Positions 19,289 to 28,470 of a stretch of 64,000 nt of DNA are shown in pieces. Position numbers and translations under genes: made by a program. The number at the start of each line of letters is the position of its first letter. Position 1 is the first letter of the stretch. The DNA lies in NCBI GenBank assembly GCA_963422655.1, contig OY730440.1:1364001-1428000 (forward strand), in the 5' to 3' direction. Source of the stretch: CATQHS01 sp963422655 (GTDB lineage Bacteria > Actinomycetota > Acidimicrobiia > Acidimicrobiales > Aldehydirespiratoraceae). The notes beneath the pieces are model-generated. The model was not told the origin of the DNA and searched no databases. It saw only the letters and a list, made by a program, of their open reading frames with translations.

Positions 19289-21166
19289 TTACAGGCTCGC
19301 TCGGGTCAGGAACCAGAACAGCAGGACCACGGCTGCGACACCCATGATGGCGGCGTAGGAGCGCACGAAGCCCGACTGGAACCGCCGGAGCCACGTTCCG
19401 CCGGCTCGGACCGCCTGGCCCACCCCGTCGACGGCGCCGTCGACGACGGTGGCATCGAAGGTGGCGACCAGATCGAAGCCCTTGCGGCCCGGTCCGCCCA
19501 CGAAACCGGAGATGGCTTCGTCGTAGCCGAACGCTCGGGCCAAGACGGGTCGTTCGACCGAGCCGGGATCGATATGTCCGGTCCGGTAGACAGCCACGGC
19601 CGCGCCGATACCGGCCGCGGCGCCGACAACGGCCGCCCCGGCCAGCAGCCACTGGGCCCCGACTCCCAGGCTCAGGTGAGCTTCGTTACCGAACAGCGAC
19701 GGCTCCAGCCAATGCCCGAGGAAGTGCAGATCGGTGCTGAACGGGAGGTTCAGCCCACCCCCGACCAGCGCGGCCCCGCTCAGCACCATCAGCGGGACGG
19801 TCATGACCGGCGGGCACTCGTGCGGATGGCGCTCGGAGCCGTACCGGCCCGACCCGAAGAAGGTGAGCAACACCAAACGGCTCATATAAAAGGCTGTGAG
19901 CACCGCCGTCACGAAACCGACCGCCCACAACCCCGGATGATCGTCGAAGGCGTAGGCCAGGATCTCGTCCTTGGACCAAAACCCGGAAAAAGGAGGGACA
20001 CCGGCGATGGCCAACCAGCCCACCACGAAAGTCGAAGCCGTGATTGGCATCAGCTTGGCCAACCCGCCGTAGCTACGCATGTCCTGGTCGCCGTCGTTGG
20101 CGTGGATGACCGAGCCCGCACCCAAGAAAAGCAGAGCCTTGAAGAAGGCGTGGGTGACCATGTGAAAAATGGCAGCCACGTAAGCGCCCGTGCCCACGGC
20201 CAGCACCATGTACCCGAGCTGGCTGACCGTCGAGTAGGCCAGCACCTTTTTGATGTCGGTCTGGGCCACGGCCACCGCGGCCGCCAGTAAAGCAGTGACG
20301 GCCCCGATCCAGGCGATGAGGCCAGGAGCCCAGGCATCGGCGGTGACCAAGATGGGGTTGACACGGACCAGTAGGTACACACCGGCCGTGACCATGGTGG
20401 CGGCGTGGATGAGAGCCGACACCGGGGTCGGGCCGGCCATGGCATCTGGCAGCCACAGATGCAACGGGAACTGGGCCGACTTACCCGCCGCTCCCACGAA
20501 CAACAACAAGGTGATAGCGGTGGCGGTGGTGGCGGACAGGTCGCCGGCCGCTTCGAACAGGTCGAGGTAGCCGACCGTTCCGGTGGCGGCGAAGGCGGTG
20601 AAAATGGCCACCATGAATCCCCAGTCGCCGACCCGGTTGGTGACGAAAGCCTTCTTGCCGGCAGCGGCGTTGGCCTCGTCGCTGTACCAGAAGGAGATGA
20701 GCAGGTAGGAACAGGCCCCCACCCCCTCCCAGCCCGCGAAGGTGACCAGCAAGTTGTCGCCCAGCACCAGCACCAGCATCGAGAAGGCGAACAGGTTCAG
20801 GTAGGCGAAGAAAGTCCCGAAGCGTTCGTCGTCGGCCATGTACCCGATCGAGTACAGGTGGATGAACAACCCCACGCCGGTGATGAACAGAGCCATCGTG
20901 ACCGAGAGCGGGTCTACCAAGAAGCCGGCGTCGACGGCCAGTCCACCTACCGGCACCCATTCGAAAAGCCTCACCGTGACCTGGCGATCTCCGGCCGGAC
21001 GGCCGACCAAGTCGACGTAGGCTGCGATAGATGCTCCGAAGGCGCCGGCCATGGCCCCGGTGGCCAGCCAACCGGACCGAAACCCCGCCCGCCGGACCGG
21101 GCCCAGAATCAAGGCCGTGAACCCGGCCAGGGGCAAGGCCAGGATCAACCACACCGATTCGGCCAC
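19289..21166 (-). CDS. nuoL: NADH-quinone oxidoreductase subunit L
   Basis: A 625-residue antiporter-like membrane subunit of complex I that couples quinone reduction to proton pumping. Hallmarks include the GWEGVGACSYLLISFW segment with the conserved glutamate, the LWLPDAMAGPTPVSALIHAA helix, and MVTHAFFKALLFLGAGSVIH. The C-terminal helix is complete (ends near LLFWFLTRASL), at usual family length. It starts 18 nt after nuoK and is the last gene of the operon. The related subunits NuoM and NuoN, normally encoded next, are not found downstream. Confidence 0.97.
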   Translation of the reverse strand: MAESVWLILALPLAGFTALILGPVRRAGFRSGWLATGAMAGAFGASIAAYVDLVGRPAGDRQVTVRLFEWVPVGGLAVDAGFLVDPLSVTMALFITGVGLFIHLYSIGYMADDERFGTFFAYLNLFAFSMLVLVLGDNLLVTFAGWEGVGACSYLLISFWYSDEANAAAGKKAFVTNRVGDWGFMVAIFTAFAATGTVGYLDLFEAAGDLSATTATAITLLLFVGAAGKSAQFPLHLWLPDAMAGPTPVSALIHAATMVTAGVYLLVRVNPILVTADAWAPGLIAWIGAVTALLAAAVAVAQTDIKKVLAYSTVSQLGYMVLAVGTGAYVAAIFHMVTHAFFKALLFLGAGSVIHANDGDQDMRSYGGLAKLMPITASTFVVGWLAIAGVPPFSGFWSKDEILAYAFDDHPGLWAVGFVTAVLTAFYMSRLVLLTFFGSGRYGSERHPHECPPVMTVPLMVLSGAALVGGGLNLPFSTDLHFLGHWLEPSLFGNEAHLSLGVGAQWLLAGAAVVGAAAGIGAAVAVYRTGHIDPGSVERPVLARAFGYDEAISGFVGGPGRKGFDLVATFDATVVDGAVDGVGQAVRAGGTWLRRFQSGFVRSYAAIMGVAAVVLLFWFLTRASL

Positions 21167-21184
21167 GGTCCCCGCCTCCGGCTC

Positions 21185-21490
21185 TCAGCCCCGTAACACC
21201 GACAGGTCATCGGCGGTGGCCGAGGCCCGACGCCGGTTGACTGCCACCACCAATGCCAAGCCCACCACGACCTCGACCGCAGCCACCACCAACACGAAGA
21301 AGACCGCCACCTGACCGCCGACATCGTTGAGATCGGCGCCCAGAGCCACGAAGGTGACGTTGACGGCGTTGAGCATGAGCTCGACGCACATGAACATCAC
21401 CAAAGGGTTGCGCCGAACCAGAAGACCCACGGCGCCCATTGCGAACAGGACCGCGGCCAAGGCCAGGTACCAGCCCGTCAACGGCTCCAT
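21185..21490 (-). CDS. nuoK: NADH-quinone oxidoreductase subunit K
   Basis: A 101-residue three-helix membrane subunit of the complex I proton channel. The second helix has the conserved acidic residue in VELMLNAVNVTF. Its start overlaps the nuoJ stop by one base, and it lies in the expected order J-K-L. Length is typical. Confidence 0.96.
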   Translation of the reverse strand: MEPLTGWYLALAAVLFAMGAVGLLVRRNPLVMFMCVELMLNAVNVTFVALGADLNDVGGQVAVFFVLVVAAVEVVVGLALVVAVNRRRASATADDLSVLRG

Positions 21491-22023
21491 CAGAATCCTT
21501 CGCTTCGGTTCCGGCGGGTCAGCACCACCGCCCCGATTACGGCAACGGTCAACAGCACAGCTGTTATCTCCACCGCCAGCGCGTACTCGGTGAACAGCAC
21601 CCGACCCAGGCGTTCCACATCGCTGAGACCGTTGTCGAGAGCCCGTTCACCGGCGACCCTGCGGGACCCGGTGAGGACATCGGTGACCACTACGGTGGCG
21701 GTGAGCACGACTCCAGCCAGAGCCACTCCGATGATCACGGCCAGCGGTCGCTGTCCGGTGATGGGCTCGATGTCGAGGCGCACAGCCTTGTCGACACCGA
21801 GGAGCATGATGACGAACAGGAACACGATGACGACGGCTCCGGCGTAGACCACCACCTGCACCGCGGCCAAGAAGTGGGCATCTCGCAGCACGAACAGCAC
21901 GGCCACTCCCACAAGGGTCTGAATCAGGAACAGCGCGCAGTGCACAGGATTGCGACTCCCGACCACACCGACCGCCCCCGCCAGTATCAGGACTGCGGCC
22001 ACCACGAACACCGCCGCCGCCAT
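21490..22023 (-). CDS. nuoJ: NADH-quinone oxidoreductase subunit J
   Basis: A 177-residue hydrophobic subunit with about five membrane helices, including the typical AAVQVVVYAGAVVIVFLFVIMLLG stretch split over residues 60-85. It helps transmit conformational change to the proton pumps. Its ATG overlaps the nuoI stop by one base. Confidence 0.95.
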   Translation of the reverse strand: MAAAVFVVAAVLILAGAVGVVGSRNPVHCALFLIQTLVGVAVLFVLRDAHFLAAVQVVVYAGAVVIVFLFVIMLLGVDKAVRLDIEPITGQRPLAVIIGVALAGVVLTATVVVTDVLTGSRRVAGERALDNGLSDVERLGRVLFTEYALAVEITAVLLTVAVIGAVVLTRRNRSEGF

Positions 22024-22697
22024 CAGCCACCACTACCTTCACCGGCACCTTCACCGGTCGAGCCCGGGTCGAGCCCGATGGTCCGGGCGTCCTTGGCGCC
22101 CTCGGGCGGGCGGACGCCGTAACCGAGCTCGCCCGACCAAGCCACCGTGCCCTCGTAGCGGTGGTCACCCGACGCCGAGGTGGCTCGCATCCATCCCGAG
22201 GTCGCTTCGTCGTCGCCGTCGCGCCAGTCCTCCCAGGCCAGCTTGCGGGGGCGGCCATCGTCGTCGACCAGCAGCTCGGTCTTGGTGTAGACGGCGTCGT
22301 CGCGGTTGGTGAAGGAAAACTCGAACAGCTTCGACTCGGTGATGGCCTGAGTTGGGCAGGCCTCCACGCACAGGTCGCAGTGGATGCAGCGCAGATAGTT
22401 GATCTCGTACACGTAGCCGTACCGCTCGCCCGGGGCCACCGGATGGTTCGGATCGTTGTCGGCCCCCCGCACGTAGATGCACTGGGCCGGGCACACCCCG
22501 GCGCAGAGCTCACAGCCGATGCATTTCTCCATACCGTCGGGGTAGCGGTTCAAGACGTGACGGCCGTGCAGGCGTTCGGGCTTGGAGCGTTTCTGATCGG
22601 GTTTACCCGGCTTGGCCCGGCCGCCGCGGTAGTCGGTGGTGACCCGGGGGCGGAAGAGTTGTCGCAGCGTCACGCCGAATCCTTCGAAGTAACCCAT
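22023..22697 (-). CDS. nuoI: NADH-quinone oxidoreductase subunit I (two [4Fe-4S] clusters)
   Basis: A 224-residue peripheral-arm protein that carries electrons towards the quinone site. Two ferredoxin motifs are visible: CIGCELCAGVCPAQC and CIHCDLCVEACPTQA. The C-terminal tail is Gly/Glu rich and contains short tandem duplications near 22,040-22,070 (an 11-nt unit GGTCGAGCCCG twice). It sits 1 nt after nuoH. Confidence 0.96.
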   Translation of the reverse strand: MGYFEGFGVTLRQLFRPRVTTDYRGGRAKPGKPDQKRSKPERLHGRHVLNRYPDGMEKCIGCELCAGVCPAQCIYVRGADNDPNHPVAPGERYGYVYEINYLRCIHCDLCVEACPTQAITESKLFEFSFTNRDDAVYTKTELLVDDDGRPRKLAWEDWRDGDDEATSGWMRATSASGDHRYEGTVAWSGELGYGVRPPEGAKDARTIGLDPGSTGEGAGEGSGG

Positions 22698-22698
22698 C

Positions 22699-23973
22699 TC
22701 AGCTAACCTTCTCGGTGGTGCGATCCGAGCTGGGGTGGGCCAAGGCAGGCTGGGGTCGATCCGAGCTGAGGTCGATCGGGCCGGCCCGGTGGCGACCGGA
22801 GGCCAAAGCGCTCGTCAGCAGGCCCGCGGCCAGCCCGAAACCGGCAATGGTCACAGCGATGACCGCAACCAGGTTCCAGTTCCGGTCCCGGGCGGTCTCG
22901 AGCGCGGCCAGCAACACCAACCAGCCCAACGACACCGGTATCAGCAGCTTCCAGCCCAAGTCCATGAGCTGGTCATAGCGGAAGCGGGGCAGGGTGGCCC
23001 GCACCCATACGAAGCCGAACAGGAGAACGAACAGCTTCACCATGAACCAGACCGTCCCCCACACCCAGCCGATGCCGTCGATGAGCACCGGCCCGGAAGG
23101 TCCGCCCAAGAACAGGGTGACGATGACAGCCGCCATGGTGATGGTGTTCATGAACTCGGCTAGGTAGAACAGGGCAAAACGGATGGAGGAATACTCGGTG
23201 TGGAAGCCGCCGACCAGTTCCTGTTCGGCCTCCACCAAGTCGAAAGGAGGCCGGTTGAGCTCGGCTGTTCCGGCGATGACGAAGACGACAAAGGGCACCA
23301 TACCGGTGAGGACGACGTTCCATCCGGGAACGAAGCCGAGGTATCCTCGGCCCGACTGAGCCGCCACCATGTCGTGGGTGGACAGAGATCCGGTCATCAG
23401 CACCACCGCCGCCACCGCCAAGCCCAGAGCCGCCTCGTAGCTGACCATCTGGGCCGAGGCCCGGACCGACCCCAGCAGCGGGTATTTCGATCCCGACGAC
23501 CACCCGGCCAGCATCACACCGTAAACCGCCACCGAGCTCATGGCCAAGAACAGCAGTACCCCTACCGGGGGATCGGCCACTTGGAGGTAGGTGTCGTGAC
23601 CCCACCACCGGACCACACCGTCTGAATCGGTGAAGTTTCCTCCCAGCGGCACGATCACGAACACCAAAAAAGCGGGCACCAGTGAAAGGTATGGGGCCAA
23701 TTTGAATACGAAACGATCGGACCGGGCCGGGACCAAGTCCTCTTTGAAGAACAGCTTGACGCCGTCGGCCAGGGTCTGCAGGATACCCCACGGGCCGGCA
23801 ATACTCGGACCCATGCGCTGGTGCATGCCACCGAGAAGCTTGCGCTCGAACCAGATCATCAACATGACCGCCACCAGCAGGAAGGCGAATGCCATCCCCA
23901 CCTTCAACAAGGTGATGAGCACCTCGGCCGGCCCGATGGAGCCCGACAGGAGAGGATCAGCGGCCAGAATCAC
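22699..23973 (-). CDS. nuoH: NADH-quinone oxidoreductase subunit H
   Basis: A 424-residue membrane subunit forming the quinone-binding chamber with NuoB and NuoD. Conserved blocks include FERKLLGGMHQRMGP and AELNRPPFDLVEAEQELVGG. I chose GTG 23973, which overlaps the nuoG stop as GTGA. A further upstream start would overlap nuoG by 82 nt and add a non-family extension. The C-terminal 30 residues form a hydrophilic Ser/Asp/Arg-rich tail. Confidence 0.93.
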   Translation of the reverse strand: MILAADPLLSGSIGPAEVLITLLKVGMAFAFLLVAVMLMIWFERKLLGGMHQRMGPSIAGPWGILQTLADGVKLFFKEDLVPARSDRFVFKLAPYLSLVPAFLVFVIVPLGGNFTDSDGVVRWWGHDTYLQVADPPVGVLLFLAMSSVAVYGVMLAGWSSGSKYPLLGSVRASAQMVSYEAALGLAVAAVVLMTGSLSTHDMVAAQSGRGYLGFVPGWNVVLTGMVPFVVFVIAGTAELNRPPFDLVEAEQELVGGFHTEYSSIRFALFYLAEFMNTITMAAVIVTLFLGGPSGPVLIDGIGWVWGTVWFMVKLFVLLFGFVWVRATLPRFRYDQLMDLGWKLLIPVSLGWLVLLAALETARDRNWNLVAVIAVTIAGFGLAAGLLTSALASGRHRAGPIDLSSDRPQPALAHPSSDRTTEKVS

Positions 23974-26447
23974 CGGGCCTGCACCGTTACCTCGGTGACC
24001 GACGAACCGGCCTCGATCAAAGCGTTGGCCGGCGCCCCCGGAGCCAGCCACCCAACCGCCACCACACCAGCGGGCACACCGTCGTCGACGATCAAGGTGG
24101 CGTCGATGTGGCCCCGTTTCGAGGCGACCCGCACCGACGACGCCGGCTCGGCAGCAATTCGGTAGAGAGCCGTAGGGTGGACCCGAGCCTCGGGACCCCG
24201 GGCCAGCCCCCGGCTGGACCGGCAGTGGCGCAACATGACACCGTCGTCGTACATGGTCCGGGTGGCCACCAGCCGGAGGTCACGACCCCGCGGCAAAGCC
24301 GAGACCCGAACCGCCGGAACCGGGATCTCGGTGCCGGTGAGCACCACTCCCTCTACCGGGGCAGAGGCCAGGGCCGCTTCGGTCAGAGGCCGGTGGAGCT
24401 TCGATACCCGAGCCAGCTCGGCTCTGATCTCGGCTGGTGAGCCGAAGCCGAGGTCGGCTCCGAGACGTATAGCCAGCTCGGAAGCGATCATCCAGTCCGC
24501 TCGGGCCGTGCCGGGAGGCGTGACCTTCTGGCTCATGGGACTGACCCGGCCTTCGAGGTTGGTGAAAGTACCCTCCGACTCGGTGGGGCCGGCCGCGGCC
24601 AGCACCACGTCGGCGGCCAGCGCTACCGAATCGTTGACGAACATGTCGACAGCTATCACCGTGCCGACGCCGTCGATCCCACGCCGGGCCAGGGACCGGT
24701 CGCTGAAGTCGTTGAGCGGGTCGGCGCCCAGCAGTATCAGCACGTCGATCCTGCCTGCGGCCGCGGCCGCCAGCATGGCTCGGGCGTCGAGCCCGGCCCC
24801 GGCCGGGATCCGGGGCCAAGACGGGGCCACCCTGTCGGCCCCGGCGGCCAGACCGACACGACCCGGCAGCAATCCCGGCGCCAGCCCGGCGTCGAGAGCC
24901 CCGTATATGTTGCCCCGGCGCAGGGCGGGCAGGAACCGCACCGAACCCAGCGCTGACAGCATCGTCGCGGCTGCGGCCATGTCATCGGCCGACTCGGCCA
25001 GCGATCCCCGGCCCATGATCACGGTGACGTCGCCGACGAGGGCAGCAGCGGCGGCGGCGATGGCGCTGGCCTCGCAACCGGCCGCACCGGTGGCCGGCCC
25101 GGTGGTGGCCGCCACCAGCGCCTCGACCAGATCGACGGTCTCGCCCGGGCGTGGATACAGCGAATGGGCAGCCAGGCCGGCCAAGCCGGTAGAACGCGGG
25201 GCGACCTCGATCAGGGTGGCCCCGTCGACCCGCACGGCATGGCGCAGCCGCAGGTACAGGCAACCGAGCTCTTCTTTGGGGTCGATGCCGAGCAACACGA
25301 TCACACCACCGGGGCGGCAGGCCTCGTCGATGGTGGCCCGGGGCAGGCTCAGCACCAGCTCGGCCGGCAAGCCGTCGTCGAGCTGGGCGTCGACGTTGTC
25401 GGTGCCGATGACCCCTTTGGCCAGCTTGGCCCACGCGTACTGAGCCTCGTTGGTGAGCCTGGCCCCGCCGAGAACGCCGACCCGCTCAGGCCGGGCTCCG
25501 CTCACGGCGGCGACGACCCGATCGGTTGCCGCCGCCCAACTCGCCTCCACCAGCTCGTCGCCGTCTCGAACCAGCGGACCGGTAACCCGCCCGTCGCTGT
25601 TGAGCGCTTGGAAACCGAACCGCTCCTTGTCCGACAACCAGCCCCAGTTGACGGCATCGGCGTCCACCCCTGCCACCCGCAGGACCCGGTTGCGCGACGA
25701 CTGCACGCTGACCCGGGCCCCCACCGAGTCGACCCAGGCCGTCGACACCGTCTCGGTCAGGTCCCAGGGCCGGGCCTTGAACCGGTAGGGCTCGGCCGTG
25801 AGGGCTCCGACCGGACAGATCTGGACCGTGTTGCCCGAGAAGTAGGAGGCGAAAGGCTCACCCTCGAAAGTGTTCACCTCGGTGGAACCGCCCCGGCCCA
25901 TGAAGTGGATCAGCGGGTCGCCGGCCACCTCGTCGGCGAATCGGGTGCAGCGGTCACAAAGTATGCAGCGTTCCCGATCGAGGTGGACGGTGGCGCTGAT
26001 GGCGATGGGCTTCTCGAAGTGCCGCTTCTCCTCGACGAACCGGCTCTCGCCGGGCCCGTAGGCCATGGTCTGGTCCTGCAGCGGGCACTCACCGCCCTTA
26101 TCGCAGATCGGGCAGTCGAGAGGGTGGTTGGCCAGCAGGAACTCCAGCACTCCGTCCTGGGCCTTGACCGCGGTCGGGGATTCGGTTTCGACCGTCATGG
26201 GTCCGGTCACCGCCAGCATGCACGATGGTTGTAGGGAGGGGCCACGGCCGGTGTCGACGGTGACCAGGCACATCCGACACATTCCCACCGATGCCATCCG
26301 CGGGTGGTAACAGAAGCGGGGGATGTAGACGCCGTTGCGTTCGCAGGCCTCGATGAGCAACTCTCCGACCCCGGCCGAGACGGTGCGGCCGTCGACGGTG
26401 ACATCCACGACATCCACGCCCGGCACCAAGCTGTCGGTGGCGGTCAC
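23970..26447 (-). CDS. nuoG: NADH-quinone oxidoreductase subunit G
   Basis: An 825-residue iron-sulfur subunit of the NADH-oxidising arm. The N-terminal part has the [2Fe-2S] ligands (CYHPRMASVGMCRMCLV), the His-coordinated cluster region with CPICDKGGECPLQD, and the [4Fe-4S] motif CILCDRCTRF. A long molybdopterin-oxidoreductase-like domain follows, which in complex I is structural. Start GTG 26447 overlaps the nuoF stop (GTGA). The open frame continues about 100 codons upstream inside nuoF, but that part reads as non-family sequence and I exclude it. Confidence 0.94.
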   Translation of the reverse strand: MTATDSLVPGVDVVDVTVDGRTVSAGVGELLIEACERNGVYIPRFCYHPRMASVGMCRMCLVTVDTGRGPSLQPSCMLAVTGPMTVETESPTAVKAQDGVLEFLLANHPLDCPICDKGGECPLQDQTMAYGPGESRFVEEKRHFEKPIAISATVHLDRERCILCDRCTRFADEVAGDPLIHFMGRGGSTEVNTFEGEPFASYFSGNTVQICPVGALTAEPYRFKARPWDLTETVSTAWVDSVGARVSVQSSRNRVLRVAGVDADAVNWGWLSDKERFGFQALNSDGRVTGPLVRDGDELVEASWAAATDRVVAAVSGARPERVGVLGGARLTNEAQYAWAKLAKGVIGTDNVDAQLDDGLPAELVLSLPRATIDEACRPGGVIVLLGIDPKEELGCLYLRLRHAVRVDGATLIEVAPRSTGLAGLAAHSLYPRPGETVDLVEALVAATTGPATGAAGCEASAIAAAAAALVGDVTVIMGRGSLAESADDMAAAATMLSALGSVRFLPALRRGNIYGALDAGLAPGLLPGRVGLAAGADRVAPSWPRIPAGAGLDARAMLAAAAAGRIDVLILLGADPLNDFSDRSLARRGIDGVGTVIAVDMFVNDSVALAADVVLAAAGPTESEGTFTNLEGRVSPMSQKVTPPGTARADWMIASELAIRLGADLGFGSPAEIRAELARVSKLHRPLTEAALASAPVEGVVLTGTEIPVPAVRVSALPRGRDLRLVATRTMYDDGVMLRHCRSSRGLARGPEARVHPTALYRIAAEPASSVRVASKRGHIDATLIVDDGVPAGVVAVGWLAPGAPANALIEAGSSVTEVTVQAR

Positions 26448-27841
26448 GAGGCGGCCCGTACCGCGATGGAGTCCCGCCGGGTGATCTTGGCTTCGTACTC
26501 GGAGCGGAACCGGCGGATGGTGGAGACGATCGGAGCTACCGCCGAGGGGCCCAACGGACAGATCGTGGTCTGGCGGGGCGGGAAGGGCACAGCCGCGAGG
26601 GCTCGGGTCGCCTGGGCCGCCACCGGGTAGGGACCAGGGCTGATGTTGTCGGATATGTCGAGAAGCAGGTCTATGTCGGAGGGCCGGCCCCGACCATCGA
26701 CGATGCGCTGGAGGATCCGGGCCAGCCAGGCCACGCCTTCCCGGCAGGGGGTGCATTTGCCGCAGGACTCCCGGGCGAAGAAGCGCACCAGACGCAAGGC
26801 GGCTTCGACGGCGTCGGTGGTTTCGTCCATCACCACCACCGCCCCCGAACCAAGCATCGACCCGGCCGCGCCCACCGGTCGGGCTTCCAATGCCAGGTCG
26901 AGGTGCTCGCCGAAGAACCAGGGGGCCGAGCCTCCGCCGGGGATGAACGCCTTCAGCTCGTGACCGGCCCGGATCCCCTGAGCGAAGCTGTCGCCGTAGA
27001 GCAACTCCGAGAAGGTGGTCACCCCGTGTTCCAGCTCGTACACACCAGGCCGTCGCACATGGCCCGACACTGCGAACATCCGGGTGCCGGGCGAGGAATC
27101 AGAGCCGTACCGGCGGTAGGCGTCGGCGCCGTTGACCATGATCCAGCCCAGGTTGGATAGGGTTTCGACGTTGTTGACGATGGTGGGCTGACCGTACAAG
27201 CCGATCGCGGCCGGGAAGTACGGGGGTTTGAGCCGGGGCATCCCTCGATGGCCTTCCAAGCTCTCGATGAGGGCGGTCTCCTCGCCCACGATGTAGGCGC
27301 CGGCCCCCCAGGTGAGCACCACGTCGACGGAGAAGTCGGTGCCGCCGACGTCGCGGCCTGCGTATCCGGCCGCGTAGGCTTCGTCGAGGGCTCGGGCGAT
27401 CCGCTCCTGGGCCAGAGCCATCTCGCCCCGCACGTACAGGAAACACTGGGACAACCCCAAGGCATAGCAGGTGATCAGGCAGCCCTCGATCAACTGGTGA
27501 GGGTCGCGTTCCATGAGAAGGCGGTCCTTGTAGGTGCCGGGCTCGCTCTCGTCGCCGTTGACCACCAAGTAGTACGGGTACCGGCCCGGGGGCAGGAAAC
27601 CCCATTTGACCCCGGCTGGGAACCCGGCCCCGCCCCGGCCCAATAGGACAGCGGCCCGAACCTCGTCGTGAACAGCGCCGGGGGTCATGGTCAAGGCCCG
27701 GCGCAGGCCCTGGTAGCCGCCGGTGGCCTCGAAGCGGGCCAGCGTGTGGGAATCCTCGTAACCGAACCGGCCGGTAATGATCTTGGGGCCGTCGTTGTCG
27801 ACGTAACCAGGGGCGTGGGCCACGTAAGCGTTGGTGGCCAT
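26444..27841 (-). CDS. nuoF: NADH-quinone oxidoreductase subunit F (NADH/FMN site)
   Basis: A 465-residue subunit that binds NADH and FMN and passes electrons to a [4Fe-4S] cluster. Visible motifs are the nucleotide loop GRGGAGFPAGVKWGF, the flavin region NGDESEPGTYKDRLLMERDP and the cluster ligands ESCGKCTPCREG. ATG 27841 overlaps the nuoE stop (TGATG) and has GGGGAG upstream, so I prefer it to the more distal in-frame start. Confidence 0.96.
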   Translation of the reverse strand: MATNAYVAHAPGYVDNDGPKIITGRFGYEDSHTLARFEATGGYQGLRRALTMTPGAVHDEVRAAVLLGRGGAGFPAGVKWGFLPPGRYPYYLVVNGDESEPGTYKDRLLMERDPHQLIEGCLITCYALGLSQCFLYVRGEMALAQERIARALDEAYAAGYAGRDVGGTDFSVDVVLTWGAGAYIVGEETALIESLEGHRGMPRLKPPYFPAAIGLYGQPTIVNNVETLSNLGWIMVNGADAYRRYGSDSSPGTRMFAVSGHVRRPGVYELEHGVTTFSELLYGDSFAQGIRAGHELKAFIPGGGSAPWFFGEHLDLALEARPVGAAGSMLGSGAVVVMDETTDAVEAALRLVRFFARESCGKCTPCREGVAWLARILQRIVDGRGRPSDIDLLLDISDNISPGPYPVAAQATRALAAVPFPPRQTTICPLGPSAVAPIVSTIRRFRSEYEAKITRRDSIAVRAAS

Positions 27842-28470
27842 CAGCTCTCCCCTTGGAGATCGGAGCCGCGGGCGGCCAGCCACACCGGCGCGGCCCGGGC
27901 CGCTTCGGGAGGCACCACCCCGGCCATCCGGTCTTCGGGTATCGACTGATCGACTCGGGCCAGACTCCCGTGGAGGGGGATCTCCTCGGCTGTCTCGCCG
28001 GCCCGGATGGCAGCCACCAACCGGTCGAAGTCCTCAGGGGTGACCCGGAGCCGGTAGCGGTAGTTCACGGCCAGGCACGGCGCTTCGGTGCAGGCTGCCA
28101 TGCACTCGACGGTCTCGAGGGTGAACATGCCGTCGGCGGTGGTGCCACCCGGTGACACCCCCAGGGTGGCACCGGCGTGGGCGACCAGATCGTCGGCCCC
28201 CATCAGCCAGCAGGAGATGTTGGTGCAGACGTTCACCAGGTAGCGGCCCACGGGATGGAACTTGAACATCTCGTAGAAGGTGGCGGTACCGGCCACCTCG
28301 GCCGGGGTGATGCCGATGAGCTCGGCGATGTGGCGCATTGCCTCGCTGGTCACGTAGCCGTCTTGGGCTTGGGCCAGGTGCAGCAGGGGGATCAGAGCCG
28401 ATCGGGGCCGCGGGTACCGGGCCATGATCCGGCGGGCCCGGGCCTCGTTGTCGGCGTCGAGCCGGCTCAC
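27841..28470 (-). CDS. nuoE: NADH-quinone oxidoreductase subunit E ([2Fe-2S])
   Basis: A 209-residue thioredoxin-fold ferredoxin-like subunit that pairs with NuoF. The [2Fe-2S] ligands appear as CTNISC and CMAAC. A GTG start at 28470 overlaps the nuoD stop by four bases. About 40 C-terminal residues beyond the fold are Pro/Ala rich. Confidence 0.95.
   Translation of the reverse strand: MSRLDADNEARARRIMARYPRPRSALIPLLHLAQAQDGYVTSEAMRHIAELIGITPAEVAGTATFYEMFKFHPVGRYLVNVCTNISCWLMGADDLVAHAGATLGVSPGGTTADGMFTLETVECMAACTEAPCLAVNYRYRLRVTPEDFDRLVAAIRAGETAEEIPLHGSLARVDQSIPEDRMAGVVPPEAARAAPVWLAARGSDLQGES

Noticed and set aside
19269..21196. Plus-strand frames over nuoL and neighbouring nuo genes
   Set aside because: They are antisense to well-conserved complex I genes and show only low-complexity composition.
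23970..26756. nuoG starting at 26756
   Set aside because: The extra about 100 residues are read from nuoF in another frame and look nothing like NuoG. GTG 26447 gives the normal overlap and N-terminus.
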